Of a stretch of DNA of 25,003 nt, positions 22,337-25,003 are shown one piece after another (within the stretch, counting starts at the first letter, position 1; each line of letters opens with the position of its first letter). Origin of the DNA: an uncultured Collinsella sp. (GTDB lineage Bacteria > Actinomycetota > Coriobacteriia > Coriobacteriales > Coriobacteriaceae). Position numbers and translations under genes: made by a program. A model generated the notes under the pieces. It did not search any database and was not told where the DNA came from. It worked only from the letters and a program-made list of their open reading frames with translations. The stretch covers positions 1-25,003 of the forward strand of contig UQWV01000031.1 of NCBI GenBank assembly GCA_900544845.1. Direction: 5' to 3'.

Positions 22337-22485
22337 ATCGAGCGTGGATTTTCTCCCGTTTGAAATCGAGCGTGGATAATCTCCCACTTTTGGCGTGCCA
22401 TCGAGTCCAAAGTGGGAGATTATCCACGCTCATTCTCTTGCCGGGAGATTTTCCACGCTCGTGTGTCCGAAAATCCACGCTCGAT
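22337..22485. repeat. Nested inverted repeats built from a GAGCGTGGAT motif
   Basis: An inner perfect 23-bp inverted repeat (22368-22390 against 22409-22431) has an 18-nt loop. It is flanked by a 19-bp pair with three mismatches (22340-22358 against 22442-22460) and an outermost perfect 16-bp pair (22337-22352 against 22470-22485). All arms share GAGCGTGGAT followed by an AT-rich step and usually CTCCC. The whole could fold into one long cruciform or RNA hairpin. Confidence 0.9.
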
Positions 22486-22513
22486 GACGATGACCAACCT
22501 CGCCCCGGCCTAT

Positions 22514-22730
22514 GTCTCGACCTGTAACAGTAAGAGGGTTATTCCTCCCCTATCTGTTACAGATCGAGATGTTTCGCAGAAACCCCCGCTTACGTCTCAT
22601 TCTGTAACAGTAAGAACGGTTTTCAGCCTCTTCGTGTTACGGATCGAGATGTTATCGGCCTTCCCTTGGCAATGTTTCGATCTGTAACTATAAGGAGGGT
22701 CTTCAGCCCACTCGTGTTACGGATCGAGAC
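22514..22730. repeat. 80-bp periodic array of three hairpin units
   Basis: Units start at 22514, 22594 and 22674, exactly 80 bp apart. Each begins with GTCTCGATCTGTAAC or a variant and, 27 nt later, ends with the complement GTTACGGATCGAGA(T/C). Arms are 22514-22528/22556-22570, 22594-22608/22636-22650 and 22674-22688/22716-22730. Two 23-bp intervals between units differ from each other. No reading frame is conserved across the units. Confidence 0.9.
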
Positions 22731-22784
22731 AAACCTGAAGCTTGGTTGGCGCCAAACACGCTGACTTATCGACATAAATAGAAA

Positions 22785-22815
22785 CGGGCCCTGTCCCACA
22801 AGGAAACAGAGCCCG
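22785..22815 (-). terminator. Terminator of the original tRNA-Thr(UGU) gene
   Basis: On the minus strand CGGGCTCTGT pairs with ACAGGGCCCG with one mismatch, followed by TTTCTATTT. It lies nine bases beyond the tRNA 3' fragment and on the chromosomal side. It carries the GGGACAG sequence also seen in other terminators of the window. Confidence 0.7.
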
Positions 22816-22824
22816 AAACTCTCA

Positions 22825-22867
22825 TGGAGCCAGTAACAGGAATCGAACCTGCAACCCACTGATTACA
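22825..22867 (-). pseudogene. 3' fragment of tRNA-Thr(UGU): attachment site of the integrated element
   Basis: On the minus strand the fragment reads from the anticodon (TGTAA), through the stem half TCAGT, variable loop GGGTT and T-arm GCAGG-TTCGATT-CCTGT, to the acceptor half TACTGGC, U discriminator and CCA. The upstream half (D-arm and 5' acceptor GCCAGTA) is missing. About 43 bp of identity with a tRNA 3' end beside a tyrosine integrase is the classic att core. The whole tRNA should be restored at the other end of the element, to the right of the window. Confidence 0.85.
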
Positions 22868-22980
22868 TCGGTGTCCTTATCGTTTATTAGCGTTCATCTG
22901 CGACTATGCCGACCGTGACCTCGCGTTTTTCTTTCATTTTCCGCCTATAGTCTCACTTGAGACGTCTCCGAAACAGTCAA

Positions 22981-23011
22981 ATTGCACAGTCATTGCACAC
23001 GTGATTGCACA
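22981..23011 (+). repeat. Three iterated ATTGCACA sites before the integrase
   Basis: ATTGCAC(A) recurs at 22981, 22992 and 23004, spaced 11 and 12 bp, roughly one helical turn, just before the GGAGG of the integrase gene. This could be a set of arm-type sites for the integrase or excisionase, or operators for autoregulation. Confidence 0.6.
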
Positions 23012-23021
23012 CGGAGGAACA

Positions 23022-24230
23022 ATGGAAGAGAAATACGCTACCTCATCTATATATAAGTACATGAGCGACCGCTGGCGCGCGCAGTTCCCCTACTTCGAGG
23101 ATGGAGTCTGGCGCAAGAAGACCCAACTTCTTGAGCATCGAGGCCGCGATAAAGGTCGAAGCCATAAACATCGTGATGCTGCAATGGTGGAAGCCGAGGC
23201 CATCCGCGCACACCTGAATGCAGAAGCGGAAGCCGAAGCAATGAAACCAACGAGCTCGATTTCAGTCGCCGAACTAGTGTCTAGCTATATAACAATGGAG
23301 TGCGCCGACATCGCGCGTTCAACCGCAACCGGCTATTCAGGCATGCTCCGCCGAAACATCGAACCTTATATTGGCAGCATCCCCCTAGAGGACCTGACTG
23401 AAGAAGACGTTCAGGAATGGGTCAGCGTAATGGCAAAGAAGCATGCGAGATCAACTGCATGCAATTCCCTTAGGCTGTTGAGGGGCTCATTGAAATACGG
23501 GCTAAGGAAAAAGCTAGTCTCGGAAAATGTTGCCGCATGGGCCAAGGTTCCCAAGAACGAGGATGCCGACTACGGACGACCGAATTCACTTACCGGAAGG
23601 GAAAGGGCGCGCGTCCTAAACACCCTCAACGCATCCATAGATGTCCCGGCAATTCTAGCCGCGAAAATCGCCCTATATACAGGACTCCGTCGAGGTGAAC
23701 TTTGCGCCCTGAAGTGGAAATGTGTCGACTTTTCCCATTCCTCGATTCGCGTGGAGGCCGCAATCGGGCACACCGACACCGAGTTCTACATCAAAGGCCC
23801 CAAAAGCGTCAGCAGTAGACGGACAATTCCGAATTGCCCGGAGGACCTCATGCACGATCTAGCCGCGCGCAAGCGAAACATGGAAGAAGAATGTACCAGG
23901 CTTGGGACTGAATTCAGCGGGGAGATGTTCGTGCTGGGCTTTCCCGACGGCTCGTTCCTCAAGCCGCCCAGGGTCAATGACGCCTGGCGTGCGCTCTCCA
24001 AGGCACTGAACCTTCATGGAGTATTAAATAGGAACACGGTGACCTTCCATGACCTAAGGCACAGCTTCGCAACATACGCTGTCGCCAACGGCGTAGACCC
24101 AAGAACGCTCGCAAGCCTGATGGGTCACTCCAAAGCCTCCATGACCCTAGATAGATACGCCAGCGCCGACCCGAAGGCAACTGCATCGGCAATGAACGCC
24201 CTAGGACGCCTTTATAAGAGCGCCCCATAG
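23022..24230 (+). CDS. Tyrosine recombinase / site-specific integrase
   Basis: This 402-residue recombinase integrates and excises the element at tRNA-Thr. Residues 1-75 form a basic arm-binding region and 78-165 the SAM-like core-binding domain (VAELVSSYITMECADIARST). The catalytic domain holds Arg in TGLRRGELC (R223), a likely Lys in KGPKSVSSRR (about K261), HDLRH (H343, R346), GHSKASM (H369) and the nucleophile in LDRYA (Y379). All catalytic residues are present, so it is probably active. ATG at 23022 follows GGAGG by four bases; an in-frame GTG at 23001 lies in the ATTGCACA repeats and is rejected. It is closest in layout to Tn916/phage-type integrases. Confidence 0.95.
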   Translation: MEEKYATSSIYKYMSDRWRAQFPYFEDGVWRKKTQLLEHRGRDKGRSHKHRDAAMVEAEAIRAHLNAEAEAEAMKPTSSISVAELVSSYITMECADIARSTATGYSGMLRRNIEPYIGSIPLEDLTEEDVQEWVSVMAKKHARSTACNSLRLLRGSLKYGLRKKLVSENVAAWAKVPKNEDADYGRPNSLTGRERARVLNTLNASIDVPAILAAKIALYTGLRRGELCALKWKCVDFSHSSIRVEAAIGHTDTEFYIKGPKSVSSRRTIPNCPEDLMHDLAARKRNMEEECTRLGTEFSGEMFVLGFPDGSFLKPPRVNDAWRALSKALNLHGVLNRNTVTFHDLRHSFATYAVANGVDPRTLASLMGHSKASMTLDRYASADPKATASAMNALGRLYKSAP

Positions 24231-24258
24231 TATCCAAAAACCGGATAAGACCTAATCG

Positions 24259-24288
24259 AAGGCCGCGATACTGCATCGCGGCCTTTCC
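24259..24288 (+). terminator. Terminator after the integrase
   Basis: AAGGCCGCGAT (24259-24269) pairs perfectly with ATCGCGGCCTT (24275-24285) around a five-base loop, then TCCT. It lies 28 bp after the stop. Confidence 0.8.
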
Positions 24289-24422
24289 TATACCTTCCCG
24301 TAGTAAGTCATTTCAGTCCACCGGGTCCGTATCGTCCGCCATGACCGCGTTTTTGAATCCGTCGCCCAAGACGCTCCAGACTAGATCTCAAAGAGACGGC
24401 AGCAGACAGAAAGGAGGTCGAA

Positions 24423-24629
24423 ATGGAAGTTGAGAGCAAACGCATCACTCTTGATGCTTTTCGCACGATGCCAGACATCGTTGATCCGATGCCTGTCGCC
24501 CACCTGCTCGGTATCAGCGACCGCTCCGTCTACAGGCTCTGCCAGAACGGAACGTTCAAAGCCGTGAAGTGTGGGAAGCTGTGGCGCATCAATCGCGACA
24601 GCGTTCTTAGCTACATCGGCGTCAACTGA
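24423..24629 (+). CDS. Excisionase-type helix-turn-helix protein
   Basis: This 68-residue protein has the MerR-like HTH_17/excisionase pattern: PMPVAHLLGISDRSVYRLCQ, then NGTFKAVKCGKLWRINRDSV, then a short helix. Such proteins bend DNA at att sites to favour excision, or regulate element genes. AAGGAGG lies six bases before the ATG. It follows the integrase at 192 bp, on the same strand but beyond the integrase terminator, so it probably has its own promoter. Confidence 0.85.
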   Translation: MEVESKRITLDAFRTMPDIVDPMPVAHLLGISDRSVYRLCQNGTFKAVKCGKLWRINRDSVLSYIGVN

Positions 24630-24672
24630 ATGTAGCGAGCGCCGGCTAAGGCCAACTGAGCTCGGAGCAAAC

Positions 24673-24831
24673 ATGGGCATCAACAAATTCAACGCCGGAC
24701 CCATTGAAATAATTGCAGAGTTGATTGATTTTGATGCCGTCCAGATTAAAAACGAGCTCATCGCATATACGCCCTTGCCGGCGGCTAAAGCGCCAAAAGG
24801 CTATCCGATTACATACACGGAAGACGAATAG
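24673..24831 (+). CDS. Small protein of unknown function
   Basis: This 52-residue acidic protein begins MGINKFNAGPIEIIAELIDF and ends in KGYPITYTEDE. I do not recognise a family. An upstream in-frame ATG at 24571 would overlap the HTH gene; the ATG at 24673, behind GGAG at five bases, is more likely. It sits between the excisionase-like gene and the ribbon-helix-helix gene and is closed by a terminator. An element-specific accessory protein is plausible, but no function is shown. Confidence 0.55.
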   Translation: MGINKFNAGPIEIIAELIDFDAVQIKNELIAYTPLPAAKAPKGYPITYTEDE

Positions 24832-24836
24832 ACATC

Positions 24837-24863
24837 ACAGGGGGCCAAACGGCCCCCTGTTTT
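24837..24863 (+). terminator. Terminator/attenuator before the ribbon-helix-helix gene
   Basis: ACAGGGGGCC (24837-24846) pairs perfectly with GGCCCCCTGT (24851-24860) around AAAC, then TTT. Only 13 bases separate it from the next start codon, so it may attenuate read-through into that gene. Confidence 0.85.
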
Positions 24864-24876
24864 ATGAGGAGACCCT

Positions 24877-25003
24877 ATGGCCGAAACCAAAACCATCAGC
24901 GTAAAAATCGACAACAAGCTCTACATCGCCCTCAAGACGCGGGCGGAGCTCAATAACTCCAATGTCAGCGACGAGATCCGCTCTCTCCTGCGCTCGGCGC
25001 TCG
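24877..25003 (+). CDS. Ribbon-helix-helix DNA-binding protein (partial)
   Basis: The visible 42 residues (MAETKTISVKIDNKLYIALK, then a helix with NNSNVSDEIRSLLRSAL) match the beta-strand, helix, helix layout of CopG/Arc repressors. GAGGAG lies before the ATG. The gene is cut by the window edge. It may be a regulator of the element, a relaxosome accessory or an antitoxin. Confidence 0.75.
   Translation, partial: MAETKTISVKIDNKLYIALKTRAELNNSNVSDEIRSLLRSAL

Larger units (their letters stand above)
22825..25003. mobile_element. Left end of an integrative element (runs off the window)
   Basis: The element starts at the tRNA-Thr fragment and carries integrase, an excisionase-like HTH protein, a small unknown protein and a ribbon-helix-helix protein, all on the plus strand. 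Codons such as ATA, AGA and CTA are commoner here than in the neighbouring core genes. Whether it is a conjugative element, prophage or satellite cannot be told from this part. Confidence 0.8.

Noticed and set aside
22514..22730. Possible CRISPR array (regular repeats with differing intervals)
   Set aside because: Repeat units are about 57 bp, diverged, internally palindromic and only three; no cas genes are near. CRISPR repeats would be shorter and nearly identical.
22018..22859. Short open frames in the gene-free region before the att site
   Set aside because: They run through hairpin repeats and the tRNA fragment, lack ribosome-binding sites, and show no protein features.

Overview
The window looks like a chromosomal segment of a Gram-positive, fairly high-GC actinobacterium of the class Coriobacteriia, most likely Collinsella. 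The basis is the protein sequences, the GC-rich codon use, the translation cluster order (tRNA-Tyr, tRNA-Thr, tRNA-Met, tuf, rpmG, tRNA-Trp, secE, nusG, rplK, rplA) and a nucleotidase with a sortase-type C-terminus. The genus is inferred from recollection; I could not run a search.

Layout. 1-42 is the tail of a gene that lies off the left edge. 165-5216 carries three minus-strand genes: a DHA1-type MFS exporter, a fused FeoA-FeoB ferrous iron transporter behind a tandem DtxR-like operator, and an alpha/beta hydrolase. 5461-7609 has a glucose-family PTS IIA protein and asparaginyl-tRNA synthetase on the plus strand. 7869-8654 is a WYL-type regulator. 8815-11709 is a three-gene ABC importer of the TrpX/TrpY/TrpZ type (lipoprotein, permease, ATPase). 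11868-13892 is a secreted, wall-anchored 5'-nucleotidase-family enzyme and 14022-14789 is a small MscS channel. 14881-17504 is a tight two-gene operon: a cytoplasmic protein joining a ParB-like N-terminus to a BMP-type ligand-binding domain, then a metallophosphoesterase with an altered first metal motif. 17630-22011 is the minus-strand translation and transcription cluster, driven by two TTGACA promoters.

22012-22824 has no gene that I can support. It holds the tRNA operon promoter, a nested set of inverted repeats, and three hairpin units spaced exactly 80 bp apart. From 22825 to the right edge is the left end of an integrated element. A 3' fragment of a tRNA-Thr(UGU) marks the attachment site, followed by a tyrosine integrase, an excisionase-like HTH protein, a 52-residue unknown protein and a ribbon-helix-helix protein cut by the window edge.

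The most distinctive content is the ParB-like/BMP plus phosphoesterase operon and the many structured intergenic repeats. These are a 62-bp tandem repeat, a dispersed palindrome present twice, a terminator family with GGGACAG loops, nested inverted repeats, and the 80-bp hairpin array. Most sit at gene 3' ends or next to promoters, so they probably act as terminators or RNA structures, or are remnants of miniature mobile repeats.
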